Assembly: GCA_965227145.1 (NCBI GenBank)
Contig: OZ245730.1
Coordinates: 4,154,001 to 4,218,000, forward strand
DNA length: 64,000 nucleotides
Direction: 5' to 3'
Source of the DNA: JACKAQ01 sp965227145
GTDB lineage: Bacteria; Calditrichota; Calditrichia; RBG-13-44-9; J075
Made by a program: the position numbers and the translations under genes. Positions 36,872 through 45,567 of the stretch are shown here, one piece after another. The first letter of the stretch is position 1, and each line of letters begins with the position of its first letter. The notes under the pieces are model-generated. The model did no database searches. It saw nothing but the letters and a program-made list of their open reading frames with translations, and had not been told where the DNA came from.

Positions 36872-37391
36872 CTGACCTCAACACCGTTTGTTTTGGGTGA
36901 TTGTCGTTAATCTCGCGGAAAATTTCGAAAACTTCCCGCCAAAAACCAAGGTGATTACAAAAAAGAGAAAAATAATTTTTCCTTTAATATTAGGTGACTT
37001 AGCATTAATTTTGTCCCGTTAGATTGTATTTTTTATTTTTGTATTGTCTGCACATACCAATATTATAGCAGATTTGCTCAAGGTCACTTTTTAATATGCC
37101 ATCGGATACTTACATTGTCAAGCTGTGTTATGACGTGTCATCTGTCAATCAATTTTAAAATTCATCTGTTCAAAATTGTGATTAACATTAAGGTTTGGGG
37201 CAACCGTTTTAGATAGTTTTTTGGGCAAGAAACAAAATAATTATGATTTTGTAATGTTATTTAATTAAGAATTTAATTAAATTAACATACTGTTAAAGAT
37301 ACAAGCAAGAATGTAACTCATCGGATGTTCAGTTTTCTTATTATGGAACAACCGGAATAAAATTAAAATTTGTGAATTTTGGTCATTTCAT
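36872..37391. other. AT-rich divergent gap upstream of the polysaccharide locus
   Basis: This 520-base gap separates the leftward pullulanase gene from the rightward polysaccharide locus and should carry its main promoter. It is very AT-rich, with TTTAATTAA words repeated near 37260-37285. A small palindrome-like site, ATGACGTGTCAT, lies at 37130-37141 and could bind a regulator. No open reading frame with coding character and no known riboswitch were seen. Confidence 0.5.
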
Positions 37392-37883
37392 ATGAATAGA
37401 AATTTTCTGCTGACGCTGGTATCGGTGATTACGATATGGCTAGGTAACAATCTACTTGCACAGGAATCTCAACAATACCTGTTGGGTGAAGAACAAAAAC
37501 TTCAAATTGTGGTTTATGTTTTGGGTGAAGTAGCCAAACCGGGTGAATATATGGTATCGGATAATACAGATGTTGTAAAACTGATTGCCAAAGCCGGTGG
37601 AACGACAGAATTTTCTAACATTGGAAAAGTTACCATTACGCGTACGCAAACTGCTTATGACGACAATTCTCCCATTCGCAAAACACAAAAAGAAATTATA
37701 AACTTTAGTGTTAAAGACTTCCTGTCCAATCCGGCCTCTCAAACTCCTCCGATCCTTCAACCGGGAGATGTAATTTTTGTGAAACGCAACGCCTGGTCCA
37801 AATGGCGCAGTGCCTTTACAGTTGTTCGCGACTTATCGGTAGTGGCTAGCGCTTACTTTTTATACCTGAGATCTCGGGATTAA
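37392..37883 (+). CDS. SLBB-domain polysaccharide-export-like protein
   Basis: The 163-residue exported protein (signal LVSVITIWLGNNLLAQ) carries one SLBB/soluble ligand-binding beta-grasp domain (VVYVLGEVAKPGEYMV, VVKLIAKAGGTTEFSN, and ILQPGDVIFVKRN). Full Wza/KpsD-like exporters also contain a Poly_export domain and more SLBB repeats, which are absent here. The C-terminus has a short hydrophobic helix (TVVRDLSVVASAYFLYL). It is the first gene of the locus and lies 119 bases before the Wzc-type gene. It could be a partial export adaptor that works with a Wza-type channel encoded elsewhere. Confidence 0.78.
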   Translation: MNRNFLLTLVSVITIWLGNNLLAQESQQYLLGEEQKLQIVVYVLGEVAKPGEYMVSDNTDVVKLIAKAGGTTEFSNIGKVTITRTQTAYDDNSPIRKTQKEIINFSVKDFLSNPASQTPPILQPGDVIFVKRNAWSKWRSAFTVVRDLSVVASAYFLYLRSRD

Positions 37884-37921
37884 CACATAACAATCAGCTA
37901 CTGTCTATCACGTTTATCGGT

Positions 37922-37937
37922 TTTAGTGCTCACTAAA
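37922..37937. promoter_or_regulatory. Short palindrome between SLBB and wzc-like genes
   Basis: TTTAGTG and CACTAAA form a 7-bp inverted repeat separated by two bases, in the 119-base gap. It is too tight for a good RNA hairpin and may be a protein-binding site. Weak evidence. Confidence 0.25.
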
Positions 37938-38002
37938 GCACCGTTGGCAAATTTACAATCGGTGCGTTTGGGGCTGTACAGCTAACTATAGAAAGTCTTA
38001 TT

Positions 38003-40309
38003 ATGCAAGGTAACGACTCTCAAGAAATTTTTTCATTACTCTTTCGAATCGTAAAGCGACGTAAGTGGCTAATATTAGCCAGCCTTTTGGCATTAATGAC
38101 ACCTATCATTATATATAATGAAATTACGCCACCTGTCTATGAATCCAGCACAATGCTGGTGTTTGAGGAGTTCTCCAATCCGGTAGATAATTTTGATTAC
38201 GAAGTATCGAAAGAGGTGTTTTTCAACAACCAAATTGAAGAAATTAAAAGCTATTCATTTAATAGAGATATTTTGTTATCGTTGCCAAACGAAGTAATCG
38301 AGCGACTTGGGCTTCCCGATGAAAGCAGCACCCTTTTTGACACGACGGAATACCGTGTGCTGAAAATTCAAAAAGCGCTATCGGCAAATCCAATCAAAGG
38401 CTCAAATATTGTTCGGATCGGTTATCAGTCGAAAGACAAAGAGTTATGCAAATTTATAGCCAACGCAGCTGCGGATGCTTTAAAAAGCCGTAATGCAGAG
38501 CTTAAGCGGGAAGGCGTCGGCGGTGTTCGCCGATATATTGAAGAACAGGTTCAGCAATACAAATCTCAGCTGGATGAATCTGAAATGGCTTTGCGGGAAT
38601 TTAAGGAAGCTAACAACATAACATCTGTCGATCAGGAAGGCGAAGAATTGCAACGCCGCCTAACAGAAGCAGAGATCTCGTACAATTCTGTGCGGACTCA
38701 GCGGGGCGCGCTGGAAAAACGGTTATCCGGATTGAATGAGCAATTGGCATCGCAAAAGAAAGATCTGGTTCCGGCGATTACCGATATCGGCAGCCCCTGG
38801 GCGCAACGGCTTCGTGAACGTTTGATCGATCTGAACACCCAATATATGGAATTAAAAGCGCAGGGATACCCGGAAGACCATCCGAAAATGCGCGATTTGA
38901 ACAGCAACATCAACAAAGTAAAAACGGAGTTGAAAGAAAAAGCGCTAAAAATCGCTCAGGGTGAAGTTGGTGCAAACCCGATTACCCAGATCGAAAAATT
39001 GATTGAAGAAACTATTTCCTTACAAATCGAACTGGAATCTTTGAGAGCGCAGGAGCGTGAACTCAATTCGTTTATTCAGGGCTATCAGACACAATTGGGC
39101 ACTTTACCGACGAAAGAATTTACGATGGCCAAACTCAACCGGGATCGCGATGTGAGCCGGAAAATTTATCTCATGTTGCTGGAACGGCTGGAAGAAGCCA
39201 AAATTTCGGAAGCGGATCAAAACCAGAATATCCGGATTATCGACCGTGCCCAAATCCCCAAAGATCCGATCAGTCCTCAGAAAAAGCTGAACCTGGCTGT
39301 CGGTATTTTGTTGGGGCTGATGGTTGGCGGAGCGCTCGCATTCTTTCTGGAAATGCGCAATACAACCGTCGACACACCTGAAGATGTGGAACGAATTGCT
39401 AAAGTTTCTGTCATCGGAACGATCCCGAATATCAACACATTTTCCAAAGGTAAGTTCAAACAAAACAGCCTTTTCCAAAACGAACGGGATCAAAAAAACG
39501 AGCGAATTTATCGCGCGTTGATATCGAATCTTGAACCCAACACAGTGATCGCGGAATCTTACCGGATGCTGCGTTCGAACCTCCAGTTTTTGGGTGTCGG
39601 GAAACAATATAAAACCGTTCTGGCAACCAGCTTGGGACCCGGTGACGGTAAAACAACGACGTTATCAAACCTGGCAATCTCATTTGCGGCATTTGGGCAC
39701 AAAACAATGTTGATAGACGCCGATTTGCGTATTCCGCAAATTCACAACTTTTTTGGGATGGAGCGAGATCGCGGCGTTACGGATTTGCTTCAATCGTTAA
39801 ACGAGTTGGATGAATTCGTAGCGAATCCCAGTCACCGGCATGAAAATTCGCCGAATGGCACTTCTGCAATCGATACCCTGAAACGCCAAAATCAGCAAAC
39901 GCAGGAAGAAAAACTATCCGATTTGCAGGCGCTTTTTCAGGATGCCAACCGGACAACCGGCATCAAAAATCTCAATTTTATGCCCAGCGGCAAAAAAATG
40001 GATTACCCGAAAGAGTTTGTTTCAACCGGTCCAATGCCGATTATTTTGCAAAAATTTCAACATCGCTTTAATGTAATTCTTGTGGATTCTGCACCGCTGT
40101 TATTGGTTGATGATACGTTGATGATGTCCAGTATTGTAGATGCCGTGATTTTGGTTGTGCATCCGAACAAATACGATCACGAAATGCTCTTAAAAGCAAA
40201 AAAAATGCTGGAACAAGCGAATGCAAACCTGATCGGGTTGGTTTTCAACAACCTCGAGGTTCAGGGTCAATATAAAAAATACTATTCGGAATATGCGGAA
40301 CGGGTTTAA
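38003..40309 (+). CDS. Wzc-type chain-length determinant and bacterial tyrosine kinase
   Basis: The 768-residue inner-membrane protein controls polysaccharide polymerisation and export. It has an N-terminal Wzz domain with a first membrane helix near residue 20-35, and a long coiled-coil periplasmic region containing the GNVR-like block before the second helix (LNLAVGILLGLMVGGALAFF, near 430-450). The cytoplasmic BY-kinase domain follows, with Walker A near 545 (SLGPGDGKTTT), Walker A' (MLIDADLRIPQIH) and Walker B (VILVDSAPLLL). The C-terminus carries a small tyrosine cluster (YKKYYSEY), the usual autophosphorylation site. Asp replaces the more common Glu in GPGxGKTT. A phosphatase partner is not visible nearby. 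Confidence 0.92.
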   Translation: MQGNDSQEIFSLLFRIVKRRKWLILASLLALMTPIIIYNEITPPVYESSTMLVFEEFSNPVDNFDYEVSKEVFFNNQIEEIKSYSFNRDILLSLPNEVIERLGLPDESSTLFDTTEYRVLKIQKALSANPIKGSNIVRIGYQSKDKELCKFIANAAADALKSRNAELKREGVGGVRRYIEEQVQQYKSQLDESEMALREFKEANNITSVDQEGEELQRRLTEAEISYNSVRTQRGALEKRLSGLNEQLASQKKDLVPAITDIGSPWAQRLRERLIDLNTQYMELKAQGYPEDHPKMRDLNSNINKVKTELKEKALKIAQGEVGANPITQIEKLIEETISLQIELESLRAQERELNSFIQGYQTQLGTLPTKEFTMAKLNRDRDVSRKIYLMLLERLEEAKISEADQNQNIRIIDRAQIPKDPISPQKKLNLAVGILLGLMVGGALAFFLEMRNTTVDTPEDVERIAKVSVIGTIPNINTFSKGKFKQNSLFQNERDQKNERIYRALISNLEPNTVIAESYRMLRSNLQFLGVGKQYKTVLATSLGPGDGKTTTLSNLAISFAAFGHKTMLIDADLRIPQIHNFFGMERDRGVTDLLQSLNELDEFVANPSHRHENSPNGTSAIDTLKRQNQQTQEEKLSDLQALFQDANRTTGIKNLNFMPSGKKMDYPKEFVSTGPMPIILQKFQHRFNVILVDSAPLLLVDDTLMMSSIVDAVILVVHPNKYDHEMLLKAKKMLEQANANLIGLVFNNLEVQGQYKKYYSEYAERV

Positions 40310-40372
40310 CACACGGGCGCTGTTCCGAAATAAGTTTTGGGATGTTTCAGACGACTATTGTTATGGGCTATC

Positions 40373-40427
40373 ATTAAACGACTGAATATGGTCGTTTAAT
40401 TCCGGCTGAAAATGGGAATTCAACCGG
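40373..40427. promoter_or_regulatory. Two adjacent inverted repeats upstream of the GGDEF-like gene
   Basis: ATTAAACGAC and GTCGTTTAAT (40373-40400, 8-base loop) are perfectly complementary. A second hairpin follows at 40402-40427 (CCGGCTGAA with TTCAACCGG, one mismatch). They lie in the 203-base gap after the wzc-like gene. They could mark a processed or terminated transcript or an operator. No T-run follows, and no known riboswitch core is visible. Confidence 0.4.
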
Positions 40428-40512
40428 ATTGTGTGTGAATGAATCGGGGACAGATTGGGATTTTTTAAGGTGAGTTTGTGGGAAATACTAACTTATTACT
40501 CAGGTACGAAGT

Positions 40513-41151
40513 ATGGAATCAGTCCTACGAGAGTTTGCTGCATTGCTAATGCCCCTGCTAATTGGGGCACTGATTTTGGGTGTAATTCTCTTTTTTCTGT
40601 TGCGCAGGCGTAGAAAAAGTGAGAAAGAAGTTATAAACGCTATATTAGACGCTGCATCTATTCCGTTTTTCTCTCAAAACCTGCCGGAATTAGCAAAGGA
40701 AGTGGCGCGGTCACGGCGATTTGCGCGTGATTTTTCGGTAATTGTGGTGGAGCCGGCGCACCAACAATTGCAGCGATATCCATCAAACGGTGTGAGCAGC
40801 CATTACAGCACGCGAAAACCGTTGACTGCTGTGGAATTTTTGCTTTGCGGACCGGCGATCCGCGACGAAATGCGGGCAACTGATCTCGTTTCGTTCGACG
40901 CGAATAACAATCGTTTTATTATCATGTTGCCGGAAACGGAAAAATCGAATGCAAATCACACCATTCAGAGAATCCGGAAAATTTTGGGTTCATCGCTATC
41001 CACGCAGTTGGCTATCGGCACAGCCACATTCCCCTCAGACGGCTTGATCGTTGAAGAGCTGATCAATCAGGCGATAACGTCTACCGATGCAATTTTGTCG
41101 GCACATTCCGATTCATCTTTCGGTATTCAGCAGGATATGTCGTCACGGTAG
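40513..41151 (+). CDS. Membrane protein with degenerate GGDEF-like domain
   Basis: The 212-residue protein starts with one membrane helix (LLMPLLIGALILGVILFFLL) and a basic patch. Its cytoplasmic part follows the plan of a diguanylate cyclase domain: MRATDLVSFDANNNRFIIML where a GGDEF loop should be, then a helix and LAIGTATFPSDGLIVEELINQA. The GGDEF loop is replaced by ANNNR, so cyclic di-GMP synthesis is not expected. It may bind a nucleotide or a protein partner and regulate polysaccharide export. It sits between the Wzc-type kinase and the sugar-phosphate transferase genes. Confidence 0.6.
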   Translation: MESVLREFAALLMPLLIGALILGVILFFLLRRRRKSEKEVINAILDAASIPFFSQNLPELAKEVARSRRFARDFSVIVVEPAHQQLQRYPSNGVSSHYSTRKPLTAVEFLLCGPAIRDEMRATDLVSFDANNNRFIIMLPETEKSNANHTIQRIRKILGSSLSTQLAIGTATFPSDGLIVEELINQAITSTDAILSAHSDSSFGIQQDMSSR

Positions 41152-41201
41152 AAAATTATTTATAATGGAATCGCATGCATTCATCAAGGAGGCGGAAAAA
41201 A

Positions 41202-41915
41202 ATGACATTTTATAAAAGCCTGGTCACACTGAGAGACCCGCAGGTTCTCGAACAATTCAAAATCATTACCAAAAGCAAACCGTGGTATGAGCGCAATTCG
41301 ATCCAGATTATTTCCGGCGAAAAATATTTGCGCTTCAAACGGGCAATAGACATTGTCGCCAGTTTGTTTTTGATTATTTTGGTGCTTCCCGTATTGCTGC
41401 TGTGCGCCATTGCCATTCGCATCGATTCCCGCGGGCCGATATTTTTCCTGCAGGAAAGAACCGGTTATGCCGGACAGCGTTTCAAAATGCTGAAGCTGCG
41501 AACCATGCGGAAAGATGCCGAGCTATTGAAAGCTAAGTTGATGCATTTAAACACCTTACAATACCCGGATTTCAAAATTCCGGATGACCCGCGCATCACA
41601 ACTGTTGGCAAATTTTTACGGAAAACCAGTTTGGATGAATTGCCGCAAATTTTTAATGTGCTGATCGGCAACATGAGCCTGATCGGGCCTCGCCCGACCT
41701 CTTTTCATCCATCAACATACAAAATTTGGCACACTGTCCGGCTGGAAATAAAACCGGGTGTTACCGGTTTATGGCAGGTTACCGGCAGGGGCGATGTCGA
41801 ATTTGATGAGCGTATTCGATTGGATTACGCCTATATGCAGAATGTTTCGTTGGGGCTGGACATCAAAATATTGTTGCGAACCTTTACCAGCGTCCTCAAA
41901 CGGGAGGGAGTATAA
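41202..41915 (+). CDS. Undecaprenyl-phosphate sugar-phosphate transferase (priming transferase)
   Basis: The 237-residue enzyme probably attaches the first sugar-1-phosphate to undecaprenyl phosphate at the inner membrane. It has one membrane helix (IVASLFLIILVLPVLLLCAI) and the bacterial sugar transferase core: RGPIFFLQERTGYAGQRF, KLRTMRKDAE, DDPRITTVGKFLRKTSLDELPQ (here split over the domain) and LIGPRPTSFHPS, ending with KPGVTGLWQVTGRG. The start at 41202 is chosen because AGGAGG lies 9 bases upstream; the open frame extends nine more codons. Such enzymes set the first step of Wzx/Wzy pathways, which matches the flippase and polymerase genes later in the locus. Confidence 0.93.
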   Translation: MTFYKSLVTLRDPQVLEQFKIITKSKPWYERNSIQIISGEKYLRFKRAIDIVASLFLIILVLPVLLLCAIAIRIDSRGPIFFLQERTGYAGQRFKMLKLRTMRKDAELLKAKLMHLNTLQYPDFKIPDDPRITTVGKFLRKTSLDELPQIFNVLIGNMSLIGPRPTSFHPSTYKIWHTVRLEIKPGVTGLWQVTGRGDVEFDERIRLDYAYMQNVSLGLDIKILLRTFTSVLKREGV

Positions 41916-41919
41916 CCGA

Positions 41920-43104
41920 ATGACCGGTTTTTGGGTTGTTCTATTTTGGATATCGGCCGGCATCATTGTTTACAGCTACATTGGTTTTTCCGTGTTGTTA
42001 ATTGTTGTTGGAAAATTGTTGAACAAGACCGTGCGCAAAGCGCCGGCAACACCCACCATTAGCTTGATTATTGCCGCATATAATGAAGAAGACGGTATTG
42101 CAGCGAAGCTGGAAAATTCGCTTACGCTGGATTATCCGTCTGATCTGCTGGAGATTATCGTTGTGTCCGATGGCTCCGATGATCGCACCGCCGAAATTGT
42201 TGCATCATTTGAAAATCGCGGTGTGAAATTTTTGAATCTTCCGCGTCGCGGGAAAATATTTGCGCTTCGGGATGCGGTTGCGCAATCAACCGGACAGGTG
42301 CTGGTTTTTTCGGATGCCAATACGGAATATCATCCGCAATCGCTCCGCAAATTGGCAGAAAATTTTGCTGATCCGCAAGTGGGCGGTGTTTGCGGCAACC
42401 AGCTCCACAAAAAACACCGCACCGCAGACAATGCCAGTCAGGGCGAAAGCCTGTACTGGGGTTACGATAAATGGTTGAAAGCCTGCGAAACCCAAACCGG
42501 CAGCATCGTTTCCGCCGATGGCGCGATTTACGCGATTCGCCGGGAACTGTTCGAGATGCCCGCCTCCACCGCCGTAACGGATGACTTCGCGATTTCCACA
42601 GCGGTAATCGACAAAGGCTACCGACTGGTTTTTGATGCGGAAGCGCTGGCATTCGAAGACCCGATGCCGGATGCCGGACGCGAATTTTCCAGAAAGGTGC
42701 GCATCATGAATCGCGGTTTGCGTGGCGTACTGATGCGAAAATCATTGCTAAATCCATTTAAATCAGGATTTTACGCAGTCGTATTGTTTTCGCACAAATT
42801 GCTGCGGCGAATGGTACCGTTTTTTCTGATAGTGCTGTTTATCGCCAGTTTGGCGTTGACCGGCACATCGCTGTTTTTTACAGTCGCGGCAATCGCGCAA
42901 ACTGTTTTTTACGGTTGGGCATTGCTCGGATTTTTACTGCGACGAACCGCGATTGCCAAAATCAAAATATTGTATATTCCCTTTTTCTTTTGTTTGGCAA
43001 ATGCTGCCGCTTTGGTTGCGTTTATTAACCTGCTCTCCGGTAAAAAAATTGAACGATGGAATCCGCAAAGAAAAACCAGCGCAGGCTTAAAAACCGAAGG
43101 TTAA
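41920..43104 (+). CDS. Membrane-associated family 2 glycosyltransferase
   Basis: The 394-residue protein starts with a membrane helix (FWISAGIIVYSYIGFSVLLI) followed by a GT-A domain (TISLIIAAYNEEDGIAAKLE, SDGSDDRTAEI, VFSDANTEY) and C-terminal helices. SDAN is the metal- and nucleotide-binding acidic motif, and TDDFAIS is the likely acceptor-site motif. I chose the ATG at 41920 because GGGAGGGAG precedes it; the open frame upstream lies within the transferase gene. It resembles processive or single-addition transferases that hand sugars to lipid-linked chains. The donor sugar is unknown. Confidence 0.9.
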   Translation: MTGFWVVLFWISAGIIVYSYIGFSVLLIVVGKLLNKTVRKAPATPTISLIIAAYNEEDGIAAKLENSLTLDYPSDLLEIIVVSDGSDDRTAEIVASFENRGVKFLNLPRRGKIFALRDAVAQSTGQVLVFSDANTEYHPQSLRKLAENFADPQVGGVCGNQLHKKHRTADNASQGESLYWGYDKWLKACETQTGSIVSADGAIYAIRRELFEMPASTAVTDDFAISTAVIDKGYRLVFDAEALAFEDPMPDAGREFSRKVRIMNRGLRGVLMRKSLLNPFKSGFYAVVLFSHKLLRRMVPFFLIVLFIASLALTGTSLFFTVAAIAQTVFYGWALLGFLLRRTAIAKIKILYIPFFFCLANAAALVAFINLLSGKKIERWNPQRKTSAGLKTEG

Positions 43105-43155
43105 CCTGAAGTATAATTCTCAAAATAAATTTAGAATTTCGAAAACGGGGTTTGA

Positions 43156-44097
43156 ATGCGATTACTTATAGCCAGTTCTATTTATCCGCCAAAAGTGGAA
43201 GAACTCAAACAAAAACATGATGTTATCTGCGCGTACAATGGAAGCGAGGAAGTGTTGAAAAATGCCATCGCCGACCGGCAGGTACTGATTTTCCGGAGCG
43301 GTGTTCAAATTTCCGCAGCGGTGATGGAAGCCGCGCCGGAGCTGGAACTGCTCATCCGGGCAGGTTCCGGAACGGATAATATCGACATGGATTACGTCGG
43401 GCAACGCGGGTTGAAACTCATTCGCGTTCCCGAACCGGGCGCAAAAGCAGTTGCCGAAATGTCATTTACGATGATGCTGATGCTCGCCCGCAACTTACGC
43501 AAAGCGGACAGTTGGCTTCGCGAAGGCAAATGGGGCAAAACCGAACTCACCGGTTATTTGCTCACAGGCAAAACCCTCGGCGTGATCGGTTGCGGCAATA
43601 TCGGCGCGCGAGTGGGCTGGATGGGCGCCGCATGGGATATGAACGTGATCGGCTGCGTTGACGAATCCGACGAAAGTGCAGAATATATTTCGCGCTGCGC
43701 GACAAAAGGCATTCGCCTGACCAGCTTCGATGAAGTGCTCGAAACCGCTGATTTTATCAGCATTCACGTCCCGTTGATGGACAGCACCCGCGGATTGATC
43801 GGTGCAAAGGAAATTGCCAAAATGAAAAAAGGCAGCTATCTCGTCAATCTCGCCCGCGGTGGCGTGGTGGACGAAGACGCGCTGTACGATGCGCTCGTTT
43901 CCGGGCATCTGCGCGGCGCCGGAACCGATGTTCACATCAACGAAGGCAAAAATTTTCGCTCGCGACTGACGGCATTGGAAAATGTGGTGCTCACACCGCA
44001 CATCGGTGCACAAACATTCGATTCGCAGATGGAAATCGGCGAACGAATCACCCAGATTTTGCACGAGCACATCACCGAAAAAAGCAGCGTTTTGTAG
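43156..44097 (+). CDS. D-2-hydroxyacid dehydrogenase (3-phosphoglycerate dehydrogenase-like, short)
   Basis: The 313-residue enzyme has the D-isomer 2-hydroxyacid dehydrogenase fold. The NAD site is clear (GVIGCGNIGARVG). The catalytic Arg lies in NLARGGVVDEDAL and the His in LTPHIGAQT. It is shorter than classic SerA and lacks the C-terminal ACT domain. Rather than serine biosynthesis, the neighbourhood suggests a 2-oxoacid from the locus: the PEP mutase gene lies about 0.5 kb downstream, so a phosphonopyruvate-to-phosphonolactate reduction is a reasonable guess. That link is inference. Confidence 0.85.
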   Translation: MRLLIASSIYPPKVEELKQKHDVICAYNGSEEVLKNAIADRQVLIFRSGVQISAAVMEAAPELELLIRAGSGTDNIDMDYVGQRGLKLIRVPEPGAKAVAEMSFTMMLMLARNLRKADSWLREGKWGKTELTGYLLTGKTLGVIGCGNIGARVGWMGAAWDMNVIGCVDESDESAEYISRCATKGIRLTSFDEVLETADFISIHVPLMDSTRGLIGAKEIAKMKKGSYLVNLARGGVVDEDALYDALVSGHLRGAGTDVHINEGKNFRSRLTALENVVLTPHIGAQTFDSQMEIGERITQILHEHITEKSSVL

Positions 44098-44118
44098 CTG
44101 TAAATATTGAATTTAGGA

Positions 44119-44589
44119 ATGATTAGAGAAGCAACCGACAACGATCGTGAAGCGATCATCCAATTGATCGATGAGATATTTCAGGAATACGGCGACCGTG
44201 TTTTTCTGGAAGGCGCTGAAAGCGATTTAATGGCCATTTCCGATGAATTTTACGGGAAAGGCGGTCAATTTTGGGTGTACGAAATCGATCACCAAATAGT
44301 CGGGACGGCTGCAGTTGTGCCGGATGATGCCGGAAAAGCCGTGCTCAAACGGGTCTATTTGCACAAAAATTTTCGCGGCAGCGGCATCGCCGATGAATTA
44401 TTGCAAAAAACCCAGGATTGGTGCCGTAAAAACAATTTCGGCACGCTCTGTTTTTGGTCGGACACCCGGTTTGAGCGCGCCCATTATTTTTACGAAAAGC
44501 GCGGTTTCAAACGTGGCGGCGTTCGCCAAATGAACGATGGCAACATGCCCTACGAAGAGTTTTATTTTGAAAAAAATCTGGACGCATAA
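44119..44589 (+). CDS. GNAT-family N-acetyltransferase
   Basis: The 156-residue protein is a single GNAT domain (IREATDNDREAIIQLIDEIF at the start). The acetyl-CoA binding block is KRVYLHKNFRGSGIADELLQ (RGSGIA standing for the Q/RxxGxG/A loop), followed by FYEKRGFKRGG. The acceptor may be an amino-sugar or an amino acid of the polysaccharide or phosphonate pathway. I start at the ATG at 44119; an in-frame TTG four codons earlier is possible. It lies between the hydroxyacid dehydrogenase and PEP mutase genes. Confidence 0.85.
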   Translation: MIREATDNDREAIIQLIDEIFQEYGDRVFLEGAESDLMAISDEFYGKGGQFWVYEIDHQIVGTAAVVPDDAGKAVLKRVYLHKNFRGSGIADELLQKTQDWCRKNNFGTLCFWSDTRFERAHYFYEKRGFKRGGVRQMNDGNMPYEEFYFEKNLDA

Positions 44590-44615
44590 ATTTAATTTTT
44601 ACCAAGGCTTACATT

Positions 44616-45494
44616 ATGAAAAAGAAGACGACGCAATTCAAAAACATGCTGCTTTCCAACCAGTTGGAATTCATCATGGAAGCGCACAACGGACTGAGCG
44701 CCAAAATTGTGGAAGAGACCGGTTTCAAAGGAATTTGGGGCAGTGGTCTTTCCATTTCCGCGGCGCTGGGCGTACGCGATAACAACGAAGCCAGTTGGAC
44801 GCAAGTACTTGAGGTACTTGAATTTATGAGCGACGCAACCTCCATTCCAATCATGCTGGATGCAGACACCGGTTACGGCAATTTCAACAACGCACGGCGA
44901 CTGGTTCACAAACTGGAGCAGCGCGGCGTTGCCGCAATGTGCATCGAGGATAAATTGTTCCCGAAAACCAACTCATTTATCAACAGCGAGCAACAACCGC
45001 TGGCAGATATGGATGAGTTCAGCGGGAAAATCCGTGCGGTGAAAGATGCCCAAACGGATGATGATTTTTGCGTTGTTGCACGGGTGGAAGCGTTTATCGC
45101 CGGATGGGATGTGGATGAAGCGCTGCGACGGGCGGAATCGTATTATCGCGCCGGTGCCGATGCGGTGCTCATTCACAGCAAAAAAAATTCACCCGATCAA
45201 ATTCTGGAATTTATGAAACATTGGCAAAACACTTGTCCGGTGGTGATTGTGCCAACAATGTATTACGACACGCCAACCGACGTTTTTGAGAAAGCCGGCA
45301 TCAGCCTGGTTATTTGGGCGAACCACTTGCTCCGCAGCAGTATATCCGCGATGCAAACTACCGCAGCAGAAATTTACAAATCGCAATCGCTGGGGAATGT
45401 GGAACCGAACGTGGTGCCCGTAAAGGAAATTTTCCGGCTCCAAAACGCCGATGAACTGAAGCAGGCAGAGAAACGCTATCTTCCTGTAAAATAA
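44616..45494 (+). CDS. Phosphoenolpyruvate mutase (PepM-like)
   Basis: The 292-residue protein belongs to the isocitrate lyase/PEP mutase superfamily. The subfamily-diagnostic motif EDK-x5-NS is intact at residues 111-120 (EDKLFPKTNS), and the metal-binding DADTGYG lies near residue 85. PEP mutase converts phosphoenolpyruvate to phosphonopyruvate, the first step of nearly all C-P bond biosynthesis. No phosphonopyruvate decarboxylase gene, which usually pulls this unfavourable reaction forward, is within the window. The neighbours are a hydroxyacid dehydrogenase, an acetyltransferase and two ATP-grasp ligases. Confidence 0.87.
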   Translation: MKKKTTQFKNMLLSNQLEFIMEAHNGLSAKIVEETGFKGIWGSGLSISAALGVRDNNEASWTQVLEVLEFMSDATSIPIMLDADTGYGNFNNARRLVHKLEQRGVAAMCIEDKLFPKTNSFINSEQQPLADMDEFSGKIRAVKDAQTDDDFCVVARVEAFIAGWDVDEALRRAESYYRAGADAVLIHSKKNSPDQILEFMKHWQNTCPVVIVPTMYYDTPTDVFEKAGISLVIWANHLLRSSISAMQTTAAEIYKSQSLGNVEPNVVPVKEIFRLQNADELKQAEKRYLPVK

Positions 45495-45567
45495 GGGATT
45501 ACCATCGTAATTTAAAAAGGGATTATTCCGGGAAATTGCCCACACGCTGTATCCCGGTTTTTAAAAA

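Noticed and set aside
36872..37391. JUMPstart-type or ops-like element before the polysaccharide locus
   Set aside because: No GGCGGTAG-like motif was found in the gap.
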